From contig NZ_KB890761.1 in the NCBI RefSeq assembly GCF_000373265.1, forward strand, positions 1,104,599 through 1,168,598: a stretch of 64,000 nucleotides of DNA, given 5' to 3'. Origin of the DNA: Pontibacter roseus DSM 17521 (GTDB lineage: Bacteria > Bacteroidota > Bacteroidia > Cytophagales > Hymenobacteraceae). Below, piece after piece: positions 18,616-27,818 of the stretch. The number at the start of each line of letters is the position of its first letter. Within the stretch, counting starts at the first letter, position 1. The position numbers were made by a program, and so were the translations under genes. Below the pieces are notes generated by a model. The model had not been told where the DNA came from. It searched no databases and worked only from the letters and a program-made list of their open reading frames with translations.

Positions 18616-19310
18616 TGGAGTGGTTCAGACGGCTGATGCAGGACCTGCAACCAACCAATGCCTCGGCTCCGGCCTTCTGGCTGCGGTATGCGGATGCCCT
18701 AAAGGAGCAAGCTTCGGGTAAGACGCCTTTGGCAGAAGCCGAGCTTGTAGTGTTCGATACGGAAACGACCGGGCTGGACCGGCGCCAGGACAGGGTGCTG
18801 TCAATAGGCGCGGTGCGGGTGCGGGGGCTGCAGGTGCTCGTGTCAGATACCTTCGAATGCCTGGTGCAGCAGGAAGGAGCACCAACCAATAAAAGTGCCG
18901 AAGTGCATGGCCTGCTCTCGAAGCAATTGGAGCAAGGTATACCGGAACGGGAGGCGGTGGAGCAATTCGTCGGGTTTATAGGCGGAGCCATCCTGGTGGG
19001 GCAACACGTGGCCTTCGACATTGACATGGTGAACCAAATGCTCCGGCGGCAAGGGATAAACGGCAAGCTGCGCAATCGCTCCGTCGATACGGCTAAGCTG
19101 GCCATCCGCCTGGAGCGCCGCCACGCCGACAGCCATACCTTAAAACCCGCTGAGTATAGCCTCGATGCCCTTTGCGACAGGTATAACCTTCCCACCGACG
19201 ACCGCCACACCGCCTCCGGCGATGCCTTCGCCACAGCTTTGCTGTTGCTCAAGCTATTGGCGCTGGCAAAGCAGCGGGGGATTAAGACGGTAGGGGAGTT
19301 GGTAAGATAA
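18615..19310 (+). CDS. DnaQ-like 3'-5' exonuclease (DEDDh family)
   Basis: 231 residues. ExoI motif FDTETTGL (Asp48, Glu50), ExoII region GQHVAFDIDM, and ExoIII HTASGDAFAT with the His and Asp expected of DEDDh nucleases; all four metal ligands seem present. The TGA of the previous gene and this ATG share bases (TGATG), so translation is coupled and the two proteins probably act in one pathway. Such exonuclease genes accompany the DUF294 protein in acetate loci of other phyla, but the nucleic-acid or small-molecule substrate is not established. It is not the replicative epsilon subunit by context. No terminator follows; the composition changes to AT-rich just after the stop. Confidence 0.9.
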   Translation: MEWFRRLMQDLQPTNASAPAFWLRYADALKEQASGKTPLAEAELVVFDTETTGLDRRQDRVLSIGAVRVRGLQVLVSDTFECLVQQEGAPTNKSAEVHGLLSKQLEQGIPEREAVEQFVGFIGGAILVGQHVAFDIDMVNQMLRRQGINGKLRNRSVDTAKLAIRLERRHADSHTLKPAEYSLDALCDRYNLPTDDRHTASGDAFATALLLLKLLALAKQRGIKTVGELVR

Positions 19311-19414
19311 GGTATAGCTTTGCTGAGGCGATTATTGGTATCTGTTGATTTCCACAAAAAACCGTATGTTTATTCCATTTAACTGCTAGTTGGCCATAAA
19401 TTGAAATTATAGAA

Positions 19415-19948
19415 ATGGATAGAAGAACAAGAATTATAAAGAACTTCGGACTTCTTCTGACAACCATTCTGTTAATCTCGTCTTGCAGGCAGGCACTCTA
19501 TGACATCAACTACAAAGGAGAAGAAAATTACAAGTCATTTTATGTAGTAGACACTATAAGCATCAAGAACCCTGTGCGTGTCTATTCTCAAAAGCATGGT
19601 GGGATGTTTATTCTTTCAAGCGACAAACTGAAGGCATACCGAAATGGAGCAGACTTCTTTCTTTCGCCTGATGTCTTCATCTTAGGACAGGATTTGTATA
19701 GGGATTTAAACAAGGAAGACTTTAAGCGTTACAATTATCCTGACCGTGGTGGGTGTGAAGTGAGAGCGTCAGATACCAAAGTGGATGGATTAGAGATTTA
19801 TGAATTTGTTAGTCAACCAAGGTTTATTCTGGGATTGATAAATACGAACTATTATCATGTGAAGCATAATTCTGAAGTCTATTTTAATATCCCTGTAAAG
19901 AACCCAAAAGCAACATATCACAAAATGGTTTATCCATTGTGCCAGTAG
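19415..19948 (+). CDS. Hypothetical lipoprotein in an AT-rich island
   Basis: 177 residues with a lipoprotein signal: charged start MDRRTRIIK, hydrophobic core, lipobox LISSC with the lipidated Cys at about 24. No recognised domain; the mature part is mixed alpha/beta with several aromatic residues. Base composition is clearly more AT-rich than the neighbouring exonuclease and symporter genes, and codons such as AAA, ATT, TAT replace the GC-ending codons used elsewhere, which suggests recent gain. It is separated from the next lipoprotein gene by an unusual hairpin (20003-20075). Confidence 0.7.
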   Translation: MDRRTRIIKNFGLLLTTILLISSCRQALYDINYKGEENYKSFYVVDTISIKNPVRVYSQKHGGMFILSSDKLKAYRNGADFFLSPDVFILGQDLYRDLNKEDFKRYNYPDRGGCEVRASDTKVDGLEIYEFVSQPRFILGLINTNYYHVKHNSEVYFNIPVKNPKATYHKMVYPLCQ

Positions 19949-20002
19949 GCTCCAAATATGGAGTCCATTTAAAAAGAGAAAGTGTAACTCAAGTAAATCT
20001 TT

Positions 20003-20075
20003 GGCTAACAAGGTGCAGCTTTAACCCTCGCTACGCTGCGGGCTTCGGCTGCACGAGTACCGTCGAACTACACTT
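20003..20075. repeat. Structured spacer with inverted arms, weakly attC-like
   Basis: Begins GGCTAACAAG, contains GTGCAGC (20013-20019) and its complement GCTGCAC (20048-20054) around a GC-rich, partly palindromic core (CCCTCGCTACGCTGCGGG). It is a GC-rich block within AT-rich DNA between two orphan lipoprotein genes. The layout recalls an integron attC site, but the right-hand GTTRRRY box is not present, so this is only a resemblance. Confidence 0.3.
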
Positions 20076-20085
20076 AACTACTCCT

Positions 20086-20601
20086 ATGAAGCTCAGGTTT
20101 CTGCTGATTCTGTTACTATTCACAAGTTGCCGAACACATGAATCAGGACTCTCATCCAATTTGTCAGATTCCTTGAAGAAGGCTGCCAACCCAACGCTTC
20201 TTGCGCTTCAGTTTCTAACAGCAGAATTGAGAAAAGAGAAAGGAGTATGGGCAGAAAGCGTATCAGACTACAGACTAACCTTTAGTGATAGTGTGGAGGT
20301 GGTGTTCTCGGAATTCAAAGAAATCCATTTCAAGCGCCAGAATGATACGCTGCTGATATTCTACGCCTTAGAAGACCCGCTGAGAGTAACGAACTATGAT
20401 ATTGTTTTCGTAGACTCCCGATTATACACAGATTCAGCAATGGTCAAATTCGAAAGCGAAGCTATATCCGTGGATAACCAAAATAGGTTCAAAGCAAATG
20501 AAGGAAAGCTATCGTTTTTTGATGAAAGCCATCATGTTTCTGTTATCCATGAATACCAGGGAGGAGTTTCCAAAAACAGGATATCTACCGTGCAGCAATA
20601 G
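20086..20601 (+). CDS. Hypothetical lipoprotein in an AT-rich island
   Basis: 171 residues starting MKLRFLLILLLFTSCRT, a short lipoprotein signal with lipidated Cys at 15. The mature domain is about 150 residues with alternating strands and many charged residues; no family recognised. ATG at 20086 is preferred over an in-frame upstream start at 19939 because that would translate the hairpin spacer and bury the signal sequence. AT-rich like the gene before it. Confidence 0.7.
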   Translation: MKLRFLLILLLFTSCRTHESGLSSNLSDSLKKAANPTLLALQFLTAELRKEKGVWAESVSDYRLTFSDSVEVVFSEFKEIHFKRQNDTLLIFYALEDPLRVTNYDIVFVDSRLYTDSAMVKFESEAISVDNQNRFKANEGKLSFFDESHHVSVIHEYQGGVSKNRISTVQQ

Positions 20602-20655
20602 CTATGATTCATTAGATTGTGCCAGAGCCAGCACGCTCCGACAAATAAATCAACT

Positions 20656-21030
20656 ATGAGACTGATACTGCTTACACTTGCGATGCTTGTAACTGTAGCC
20701 GCCCATGGGCAGGAACAACTGCGCGTCGTGGAGCGGTATGAGAAGCATGTCAGAACTGGAAGCTTCCTGACCCGGTGGTACCATGGTGTAAGAGGCAACT
20801 CAACACTCTGGAAAGAAAGCCTGATCTTGTATGGAGACCAGACCTACAGGTATGTGTATGCGGGCGGAGAGTGCGCCACATTCGACACGGACGAAGCGGG
20901 CAATTGGGAGAAATCAGGAGATTTTTTGTGGCTGAGTAACCAGAAGCGGTATCTTGTCAAAGAAAATAAACTCTATGTACCTGATACACCCATCCAGGAG
21001 AAAGCATGGGTCATGAAAAAAAGGAAATAA
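20656..21030 (+). CDS. Small secreted hypothetical protein
   Basis: 124 residues with a signal peptide (MRLILLTLAMLVTVAAHGQ, cleavage near 19). The mature part contains strand-rich sequence such as NSTLWKESLILYGDQTYRY and GNWEKSGDFLWLSNQKR, reminiscent of small beta-barrel or copper-resistance-type lipocalin-like secreted proteins, but no family can be named. The TAA stop shares its last A with the next ATG (TAATG), indicating translational coupling with the following lipoprotein. Composition is intermediate between the AT-rich island and the normal chromosome. Confidence 0.65.
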   Translation: MRLILLTLAMLVTVAAHGQEQLRVVERYEKHVRTGSFLTRWYHGVRGNSTLWKESLILYGDQTYRYVYAGGECATFDTDEAGNWEKSGDFLWLSNQKRYLVKENKLYVPDTPIQEKAWVMKKRK

Positions 21031-21506
21031 TGAAACTGAACCTGCTGCTGCGTGGGGCTTTGGCCATAACGCTGCTATACCTTGTAAGCTGTCAGCCAAA
21101 TTCCGGTACCGAAGCAGAGACTCCTGAGGAGTCTGCCATAGAAACCCAGCAGGCCACGGACTCCGTTGCTCAGCCTGACGCAGCACCTGCCCCGAAAAGC
21201 ACTTTGGAGATGCTGCAGGGCAAGTGGCGGCATATAGAGGACACCACCAACCTGCTCGTGTTCGAGAACAACATCCGGAAGGAATTCGCCGCAGGTATGG
21301 AAGCGTGGCAGGAGGAGCCCTTTGTGCTATCCGACAAGTGTCAGAATGAAACGGACAAGGGGAGAGGGATGGAGGAAGGTATACGCTACCTGAGCGTGCC
21401 CGAAAGCGACCTGTGCTGGCTTGTGGACGAGGTGAGTGAAACCAGCCTGGTGCTGCTATACCTGGGTAGCGGGAACATGCTGATGTACACGAGGGTGAAT
21501 GAGTAG
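21030..21506 (+). CDS. Hypothetical lipoprotein
   Basis: 158 residues. Lipoprotein signal MKLNLLLRGALAITLLYLVSC with lipidated Cys at 21, then a low-complexity acidic/Gln/Ala linker (about 22-52), then a compact domain beginning LEMLQGKWRHIEDTTNLLVF, a start often seen in lipocalin-like lipoproteins of this phylum (the word QGKW). ATG at 21030 overlaps the preceding stop by one base. The next gene starts 8 bases inside its 3' end. Function unknown; probably a periplasm-facing lipoprotein. Confidence 0.7.
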   Translation: MKLNLLLRGALAITLLYLVSCQPNSGTEAETPEESAIETQQATDSVAQPDAAPAPKSTLEMLQGKWRHIEDTTNLLVFENNIRKEFAAGMEAWQEEPFVLSDKCQNETDKGRGMEEGIRYLSVPESDLCWLVDEVSETSLVLLYLGSGNMLMYTRVNE

Positions 21507-22239
21507 ACTGCAGCCATTGAAAATACTGTTGCTATACCTGTCGTGCCTCCTGGCGCTCGCTGCCTGCTCCACCAAGCAGCAGGCGCCAACCGGCCTTCTC
21601 TGGGAAATCACCTCGCCAGACGGCAAGCAAGCCTACCTCTTCGGCACCATGCACCTATATCCGGAAGGGCGCATTGCCATACCGGAAGCTGCCCTGGCAG
21701 CGTTAAGGAACTGTACCGTGCTGGCAACCGAGCACAACGTGCGGGACGCAGAGAACCAGCGACTGTTCAGGCAACACAACCTGGACCAACTCGGGGCGAA
21801 GGCCAACCGGTTAGTCGCGCAGCAATACGGTTCCAGCCTGAAAAGTATGGAAGGACAACTGATGCAGGTAGCCGACAATCGCCGCATCCCCATCACTGGA
21901 TTGGAGTCGGCGCGGGAAGTGGTGGAGCTGCTCAACAACGTTACTATTCCGTTGGATAATCAGACAGACGAGGAGATTCTTGCGCAGCACGAACAAGTGA
22001 TTCGGCTCTACAACAGCGGGAATATTGACTCCTTGGCAAACGAATTGCTGGACAAAGAACTGGGTAATGAAACCCGGAGGCTGCTGGTGGACCAGCGCAA
22101 CCGCAACTGGCTTGACGACATCGAGCGGCTGGTGAGGCAGGAGAAAGCCTTCATCGCGGTTGGTATGGGACACCTGGGCGGCGCAAACGGCCTGATAAAC
22201 CTGCTCCGGCGCAGAGGGTATAGCGTAGAGAAAATGTAG
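21499..22239 (+). CDS. TraB/GumN family lipoprotein
   Basis: 246 residues. Lipoprotein signal with lipobox ALAAC (Cys about 23), followed by the TraB/GumN core: LLWEIT, FGTMHLYPEG (the GxMH motif) near 50 and GMGHLGGANGL near 225, the two conserved Gly/His motifs of this putative protease-like fold. It overlaps the preceding gene by 8 bases, so the three genes 20656-22239 look like one transcription unit. Activity in bacteria is not well defined. Confidence 0.88.
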   Translation: MSRLQPLKILLLYLSCLLALAACSTKQQAPTGLLWEITSPDGKQAYLFGTMHLYPEGRIAIPEAALAALRNCTVLATEHNVRDAENQRLFRQHNLDQLGAKANRLVAQQYGSSLKSMEGQLMQVADNRRIPITGLESAREVVELLNNVTIPLDNQTDEEILAQHEQVIRLYNSGNIDSLANELLDKELGNETRRLLVDQRNRNWLDDIERLVRQEKAFIAVGMGHLGGANGLINLLRRRGYSVEKM

Positions 22240-22270
22240 ATACAAGGTATAGCCATTCTGCCTTCCAGTT

Positions 22271-22978
22271 ATGCTGGCCACCAAAACACTTAAAATGAAC
22301 CTGACGGAGCACTACAACAACCTGTATCAAGAGTCATTGCAAAAGCTCCAGGCAGATGCCTACCAAATCGACCCGCTCATAGATTCCCCCACCGACAACC
22401 GCTTCGGTATCACGCTCCTGATACGGCCGAGCGGCCAGGCGAAAGCCAACATCCAGTCTTTTCTGAACGAGCTGAAAGCGGTGGAGCCGGAGCAGTATTA
22501 TTATCCCAACTCCGACATCCACATCACCGTGATGTCCATCATCTCCTGCTACGCGGGGTTCAACCTACAGCAGATTTCAGTCCCGGACTACATCTCCTTG
22601 ATACAAAAAAGCCTGAGTGAGACAGGTAGGTTTAGCATCAGTTTCCAAGGCGTTACCGCCTCAGACTCCGGTATTCTGATACAAGGCTTCCCACAAGATG
22701 AGGCCCTGTCGGGAATCAGAAACTCCCTGCGGGAGAACTTCAAAAACTCCGGCCTCCAGCAGAGCATAGACGCACGCTATGCCATCCAGACGGCCCACGC
22801 CACCGTCGTGCGTTTCCGTAAACCGTTCGTAGGCAAGCAGCCATTCCTGCAGGTGGTGGAGCAATGGCGGGAGGTGGACTTCGGCACCTTTGAGGTGGCT
22901 AAGCTGGAACTGGTCTACAACGACTGGTACCAGCGGGAGAGGTCCGTGAAGCCCCTGCACAGTTTCCGCTTGGGTTGA
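22271..22978 (+). CDS. 2H phosphoesterase superfamily (2'-5' RNA ligase-like) protein
   Basis: 235 residues with the two HxT/S-type motifs that define the 2H superfamily: HITV near 84 and HATV near 176, each on a beta strand, about 92 residues apart as expected for the two-lobed fold. Members act on cyclic phosphates or 2'-5' linkages in RNA or nucleotides; the specific substrate is not known. A start eight codons later (22295, MNLTEHYNN) is equally possible. The downstream NUDIX gene has its own promoter element. Confidence 0.75.
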   Translation: MLATKTLKMNLTEHYNNLYQESLQKLQADAYQIDPLIDSPTDNRFGITLLIRPSGQAKANIQSFLNELKAVEPEQYYYPNSDIHITVMSIISCYAGFNLQQISVPDYISLIQKSLSETGRFSISFQGVTASDSGILIQGFPQDEALSGIRNSLRENFKNSGLQQSIDARYAIQTAHATVVRFRKPFVGKQPFLQVVEQWREVDFGTFEVAKLELVYNDWYQRERSVKPLHSFRLG

Positions 22979-23041
22979 ACCTGCGCCCGGCCGCTTCCCC
23001 TAATTCTGCGCGAGCTATACCTGTCGCAAGTCCCAAACCCC

Positions 23042-23049
23042 TATCTTTG
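23042..23049 (+). promoter_or_regulatory. Bacteroidota -7 promoter element TATCTTTG
   Basis: Matches the phylum consensus TAnnTTTG and is followed by C, 22 bases before the NUDIX start codon. No clear -33 TTG was found. Confidence 0.5.
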
Positions 23050-23071
23050 CCACCTGAATACGACAACCGCT

Positions 23072-23626
23072 ATGATAGACGAGCAACACAACCCCTGGAC
23101 CACCCTCTCCAGCGAGGAGGTATACCAGAACCCCTGGATAAAAGTGCGCGAAGACCAGGTGCTGAACCCGAAAGGCGGCAAAGGCATCTACGGCGTAGTG
23201 AGCATGAAGAACAAAGCCATCGGCATCATCCCCATCGATGACGAGGGCTATACCTACCTGGTGGGCCAGTACCGCTACCCCCTCCAGGAGTACAGCTGGG
23301 AGATTCCCATGGGCGGCGGCCTGATTGAGAACGACATCTTGGAGTCGGCGAAGCGGGAGCTGCAGGAGGAGACCGGCTTCACGGCCGCCAAATGGACCAA
23401 CATCTGCCGCCTGCATACCTCCAACTCCGTGACCGATGAGGAAGGCTTCGTTTTTCTGGCGCAGGAACTAAAGGCCGGCCAAACCGCTTTTGAAGAGACG
23501 GAGGAGATTCACATCAAGCGGGTGCCGTTTGAAGAGGCCGTGCGGATGGCCATGAACAACGAGATTACGGACGCCATCAGCGTGGCCGGCATCCTGAAAG
23601 CCGCCCTGCTGCTGCAGAACAAGTGA
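23072..23626 (+). CDS. NUDIX hydrolase, ADP-ribose pyrophosphatase-like
   Basis: 184 residues. The NUDIX box (GGGLIENDILESAKRELQEE followed by TGF) lies at about 89-111 and has all catalytic glutamates. The N-terminal strand layout with WIKVREDQVLNPKG and the late E (FEETEEI) fits the ADP-sugar pyrophosphatase subgroup, which clears ADP-ribose and related nucleotides. Exact substrate unproven. Single gene with its own promoter element at 23042. Confidence 0.88.
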   Translation: MIDEQHNPWTTLSSEEVYQNPWIKVREDQVLNPKGGKGIYGVVSMKNKAIGIIPIDDEGYTYLVGQYRYPLQEYSWEIPMGGGLIENDILESAKRELQEETGFTAAKWTNICRLHTSNSVTDEEGFVFLAQELKAGQTAFEETEEIHIKRVPFEEAVRMAMNNEITDAISVAGILKAALLLQNK

Positions 23627-23712
23627 ACCCAGGTATAGCGATAGGATAAAACCATCCTTCCTGCACAGCTCCTCTGATTGTTAACTGATGTATTATGCTT
23701 ACATTTGGAGGT

Positions 23713-24588
23713 ATGAAAGCGCTGAAATACCTGTCACATCGACTCTACACAACCTGGTGCGTCACCTGGTTCGTGATGCCGTTCGTGGTCACGTATCCGC
23801 TTCAGGCGGTGCTCATACGCAAGCAGCGCTGGTACCCGCACGTGCACGGCATCAACCGCTTCTGGTCCTCCTCGGCGCTGCGCATGTTCCTCACGCCCAT
23901 CAAAGTGGAGTGGCGCATGCGCTTCGACCGCAAAAAGCAGTACATCTTCACCCCCAACCACAGCTCCTACCTCGATATCCCGCTTTTGCTGCATGCCATT
24001 CCGGGATTCATTAACTTTGTAGGCAAGAGCTCGCTCACCAAGGTGCCGCTGTGGGGCAAGGTATACGAGAAGCTCTACATTGCCGTGGACCGCAAAAGCG
24101 CCATCAGCAGCGCCAAGAGCTACATCCAGTCCGTGCGGACGCTGGAGCAGGGGCGCAACCTGGTCATCTTTCCGGAAGGAACCATACCAGAGACGGCAGG
24201 CGAGGAGCTGCTCGCGTTCAAGGACGGCCCGTTTAGGCTGGCCATAGAGAAGCAGCTGCCGGTGGTGCCCGTGACCATGCCTTACAACCACAGGTTCCTG
24301 CCCGATTTGAACGGCAAACTGAAGGTGCGCTGGCACCCGCTCAAAATAGTGATTCATGAGCCGATAGAGACTAGGGGGATGACCCTGCAGGACCTGCCGG
24401 CGCTGAAAGAGAGAGTACACCACATCATCCAAACAGAAATTTCGAAACACAGCAAGACATATGTCAACGGATATTCAAACCATCAGAAAGATAGCGCACC
24501 TGGCCCGCTTGGAGTTCAACGAGGAGAAAGAGCAGGAAATGCTGCAGGACCTGAACAAAATCTTGAACTGGGTAGACCAGTTGCGTGA
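23713..24588 (+). CDS. 1-acyl-sn-glycerol-3-phosphate acyltransferase (PlsC family)
   Basis: Membrane-associated enzyme that adds the second acyl chain to lysophosphatidic acid. Motif I is NHSSYLD (HX4D) near 82, motif III is FPEGTIP near 154, and a substrate loop with VPVTMPYN follows. A hydrophobic N terminus (about 8-35) anchors it. ATG at 23713 is preferred over 23695. The frame continues 128 bases into gatC; the last ~42 residues (from NGYSNHQKD on) are Gly/Ala/Pro-rich, unlike the family, and look like accidental translation of gatC DNA after loss of an original stop codon. The catalytic part is intact. Confidence 0.88.
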   Translation: MKALKYLSHRLYTTWCVTWFVMPFVVTYPLQAVLIRKQRWYPHVHGINRFWSSSALRMFLTPIKVEWRMRFDRKKQYIFTPNHSSYLDIPLLLHAIPGFINFVGKSSLTKVPLWGKVYEKLYIAVDRKSAISSAKSYIQSVRTLEQGRNLVIFPEGTIPETAGEELLAFKDGPFRLAIEKQLPVVPVTMPYNHRFLPDLNGKLKVRWHPLKIVIHEPIETRGMTLQDLPALKERVHHIIQTEISKHSKTYVNGYSNHQKDSAPGPLGVQRGERAGNAAGPEQNLELGRPVA

Positions 24589-24748
24589 GCTGGACACCGA
24601 GAGCGTGGAGCCGCTGATACACATGTCAGAGGAGGTGAACGTGATGCGCGAGGACATCGTGTTCAACAGCGTGTCGCATGACGATGCCCTGAAGAACGCC
24701 CCCCGAAAAGACTCCGATTACTTCAGAGTGCCCAAAGTGCTGGAATAA
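24461..24748 (+). CDS. gatC: Asp-tRNA(Asn)/Glu-tRNA(Gln) amidotransferase subunit C
   Basis: 95 residues, the usual size. N terminus TIRKIAHLARLEF is the hallmark of GatC; the middle holds LDTESVEPLIHM and MREDIV, and the C-terminal KAPRKDSDYFRVPKV-like tail is also typical (here NAPRKDSDYFRVPKVL). GatC wraps around GatA and GatB to stabilise the complex that makes Gln-tRNA or Asn-tRNA by transamidation. gatA and gatB are not adjacent. It starts within the 3' end of plsC in another frame. Confidence 0.96.
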   Translation: MSTDIQTIRKIAHLARLEFNEEKEQEMLQDLNKILNWVDQLRELDTESVEPLIHMSEEVNVMREDIVFNSVSHDDALKNAPRKDSDYFRVPKVLE

Positions 24749-24762
24749 GCGCCAGCTAGTCT

Positions 24763-27700
24763 ATGAACAAAATCAAGTTTTGGAACAAATGGGATGCCGA
24801 CACCAGGTATCCCTATCTTTTTTTGCTGGTACTGGCCGCGCTGGCCCTGCTGCTGGGGGTATACCACTACTTCACCGGCGAGAGCGTGTCCTTTGCCTGG
24901 GACAAGCTGCCTGAACTACAGGTGGTGCAGGTGCCCGTGCACGAGTTCAGCCGCCTGCTGGAGCCCTTCACGCTGTACGTAGACGGCTACCTGATTACGG
25001 AGCAGTACGATGCCGCCATACCTGCCATCAACACCTGGGCGGCTGTGGCGCTGCTGGTGCTGCTGTCCGTCTGCCTGGCTTTTTACGCCGCCGCCATCAG
25101 CACCATGCGGCGCATCCCTTATTTTGCCGGCATGCTGCTGCTCATGCTGCTGCTGGCCTCCTTCAACCTTGATTTGCTGGGTATAGTAGGCAGCAGCACC
25201 GGGCAGACCACGCTGCTGCTCTTCATCGTGCTGTTCGCCGTGTCAACTTACGCGTTCCAGGCCTTTTACCCACAGGTTAACTTCTCACTGCGCGTGCTGG
25301 CCATGCTGGTGCTCGTGCTGCTGCTGGGTTCGCTGGTGTACATGGAGTCTGACTTTCCGGCGCTGCTCACCACGCTGCACCTGGTCAATTACAGCGCACT
25401 GGCCCTCATCGTGGCCACTTTCCTTTTCCTGATGTGGGTGGGCTATGAGAACATCAACGCGCTGCTGTGGATAAACACGCAGGCCAAAACCCCGGAGCGC
25501 CGCTTCAGCCTCTGGCAGTTTGTGCTGGTGAGCGTGCTATACCTGGTCAACCTGATACTGCTATACCTGCGCCACGTAGGCTATGTGAAGGCCGATTTGT
25601 TCTTCGTGAACGCGTACTTCATCCTGATGCTGTCGGTGGTGGCAGGGTTCTGGGGCATGCGGCAGCGGGAGGCTTACTACAAACAGCTCTTCCCCTTCAA
25701 GCCGACCGGGGCCGTGCTATACCTGGTGTTCGCCATTATCACGTTCCTGAGCATCGGCTACGCCTACGCCACCGCCAACGATTCGCTCACGGTGATGTAC
25801 CACGAGCTCATTGTGTACACCCACCTGGCTTTCGGCTTGTTCTTCTTCATATACGTCATGGCCAACTTCGGCCGGTTGATGGAGCAGCGCCTGCAGGTAT
25901 ACAAAATCGTTTACCAACCCAAGCGCCTGCCTATCTACACCATCTTCACGATGGGAGCCATCTTGCTGGCCATACTCGTGATGCGCACCCAGTACCGGGT
26001 GTACTTCTACGCCTATGCCGGCTACTACAGCTACCTCGGCGATCTGTACCGTACCTCCGATAACACCATCCTGGCGGAGCGATTCTACCAGGAAAGTGAC
26101 CTGTACGACGGCAACAACGTGAAGGCCAATGTCAGCCTGGCTGGTATGTACCGGGAGCAGGGGCAGCGCAACAACGAAATCCTGAGTCTGCAGGAGGCCC
26201 TGCAGAAGCGGCCGAATCCAAAGACCTACGTGCGCCTGGCCAACCTCTACGACCTCAAGCAGTACTTCTTCGAGAAGCTGTATGTGTTGCGGCAGGGAGC
26301 GGCCGCTTTCCCCGAGAACGGAGAGATTTACAACAACCTGGCACTGCTCTATTCCCAGACTAGCGTGGCTGACAGCGTGGAGTATTACTTTGATTTGGCG
26401 CAGCAGCACGCCGACAACCCGGACTTCGTGCGGAGCAACCGCTTGGCTTTCTATACCCGCCAGGCCATGCCGGACAAGGCCAAAGAGCTGATGGCTGAAA
26501 TCCGTTCCTCCAAATACAAGCCTTTGCGCAGCAACATGTCGGCGCTCAACCTGTTATTAGGTCGCGGGCCTGAGGCAAAGGATGAGATTTTTGAACCAGA
26601 CTCCCTGGAGCAGGTGGCCGACATGACCCTGTTCTACAACAATACCATCGCGACCATCAACAAAGGCGACACCTCGCTGCTCAAGCCCATCAACCGCTAC
26701 CTGGCTTCGTCAGAGAACCGCCTGTTCATGGAGGACCTGCTATACCTGAAAGGACTGGTGCACCACTACGACGGACGGCCTAAAGAAGCGCGCAACGTGG
26801 TGGAGACGCTGGCCCTTACGGCTTCTGGGCGCAGCGGGTATTACTACAATGCCTTGGGGCACTGGATGATGGAGGAGGAGAACTACGGGGCCGCCGCGTC
26901 CTACTTCAAAGAGGCGAAGAACCTGGGCCTCAACCAGGCCTTCTTGTCGCACGCGTACGCCCTTGCCCTGAACCACCAGACGGACCAGGCCATAGAGGCA
27001 CTGCAGGAGGTGGGCTTCACCGAGATTGAGTCTGCCATAAAGGTGGCCAAATCGTTGCAGGAGGTGCTGAATCAGGAACCCGACGCCATCATTAAAAGTG
27101 CGCCCGACCGTGACAAGGTGCAGTACCTGATTGCCTACCTGCCTGATTTGCTCCCCCGCGACGTGGACGGTATCGTGAAGAGCATAAAGGACAAAGAACT
27201 GCTCCGGGAGGCGCTGGTGGCAAAAGTGGACTACTACATGCTCAAGAGGCGGTGGCCGTTGGCGAATGAGGCCATCAAAGAGGCGGCGGCGGCGCTGCTG
27301 CCGGAGGGAGACCTGCGCTCCCGGCTGAACCTGCAGCAGATGCGCTTGTGGCTCAACACCAAGAACCACGAGGTGCTGGTGAAGCGCATGGACAACCTAT
27401 ACCTGACACCGAAGGACAAACGGCAGAAGCTATACCTGCGGGCCAAGGTGGCCGAGGTGAAGAACCGCGACCGGGAGGCCGCTGAGCGCTACGACCAGGC
27501 CCTGAAGATGCTGCTCTATGATGAGCGCGTGGTCGAGGATGCCGCCGCATTCTTCGCCAGGTATAGCCCGAACGACATGAAGGCCTACAACATCCTGCTG
27601 GACGGCATCACCTACAATCCGTACTCGGCCAGCCTCTACAAAGCGTATGCGCTGGAGAGCATCGACCAGGGTTTGGTGAGCTATGCGGAGCAGGCACTTG

Positions 27701-27807
27701 TTTCGTTGAGCAACTTGCTTCCTGCCCCGGAATACAGTACATTTAAAGACAAATTCGAGAAACAACGCCAGGCAAAGGAGGCGCAAGCCGACGAATGGCA
27801 ACTATAA
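24763..27807 (+). CDS. Large membrane protein with C-terminal TPR repeats
   Basis: 1014 residues. The first ~430 hold about 11 hydrophobic helices (for example 18-38, 92-112, 120-138, 150-168, 178-196), most likely inner-membrane. From about 435 to the end there are tetratricopeptide-like helical pairs ([74 protein letters not shown]), a protein-protein scaffold. No enzyme motif seen. It starts 14 bases after gatC and ends 11 bases before the ABC ATPase start, so it belongs to the same run of genes. Function unknown; possibly an envelope assembly scaffold. Confidence 0.75.
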   Translation: MNKIKFWNKWDADTRYPYLFLLVLAALALLLGVYHYFTGESVSFAWDKLPELQVVQVPVHEFSRLLEPFTLYVDGYLITEQYDAAIPAINTWAAVALLVLLSVCLAFYAAAISTMRRIPYFAGMLLLMLLLASFNLDLLGIVGSSTGQTTLLLFIVLFAVSTYAFQAFYPQVNFSLRVLAMLVLVLLLGSLVYMESDFPALLTTLHLVNYSALALIVATFLFLMWVGYENINALLWINTQAKTPERRFSLWQFVLVSVLYLVNLILLYLRHVGYVKADLFFVNAYFILMLSVVAGFWGMRQREAYYKQLFPFKPTGAVLYLVFAIITFLSIGYAYATANDSLTVMYHELIVYTHLAFGLFFFIYVMANFGRLMEQRLQVYKIVYQPKRLPIYTIFTMGAILLAILVMRTQYRVYFYAYAGYYSYLGDLYRTSDNTILAERFYQESDLYDGNNVKANVSLAGMYREQGQRNNEILSLQEALQKRPNPKTYVRLANLYDLKQYFFEKLYVLRQGAAAFPENGEIYNNLALLYSQTSVADSVEYYFDLAQQHADNPDFVRSNRLAFYTRQAMPDKAKELMAEIRSSKYKPLRSNMSALNLLLGRGPEAKDEIFEPDSLEQVADMTLFYNNTIATINKGDTSLLKPINRYLASSENRLFMEDLLYLKGLVHHYDGRPKEARNVVETLALTASGRSGYYYNALGHWMMEEENYGAAASYFKEAKNLGLNQAFLSHAYALALNHQTDQAIEALQEVGFTEIESAIKVAKSLQEVLNQEPDAIIKSAPDRDKVQYLIAYLPDLLPRDVDGIVKSIKDKELLREALVAKVDYYMLKRRWPLANEAIKEAAAALLPEGDLRSRLNLQQMRLWLNTKNHEVLVKRMDNLYLTPKDKRQKLYLRAKVAEVKNRDREAAERYDQALKMLLYDERVVEDAAAFFARYSPNDMKAYNILLDGITYNPYSASLYKAYALESIDQGLVSYAEQALVSLSNLLPAPEYSTFKDKFEKQRQAKEAQADEWQL

Positions 27808-27818
27808 AATCGGGCGGA

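Noticed and set aside
20003..20075. Genuine integron attC site
   Set aside because: The left box is near consensus (GGCTAAC), but no GTTRRRY right box could be found and no integrase is in the window; kept only as a resemblance.
24461..24588. gatC as the shadow and plsC tail as the real gene
   Set aside because: GatC is a complete conserved protein with family hallmark at its start, whereas the plsC tail has no conserved character.
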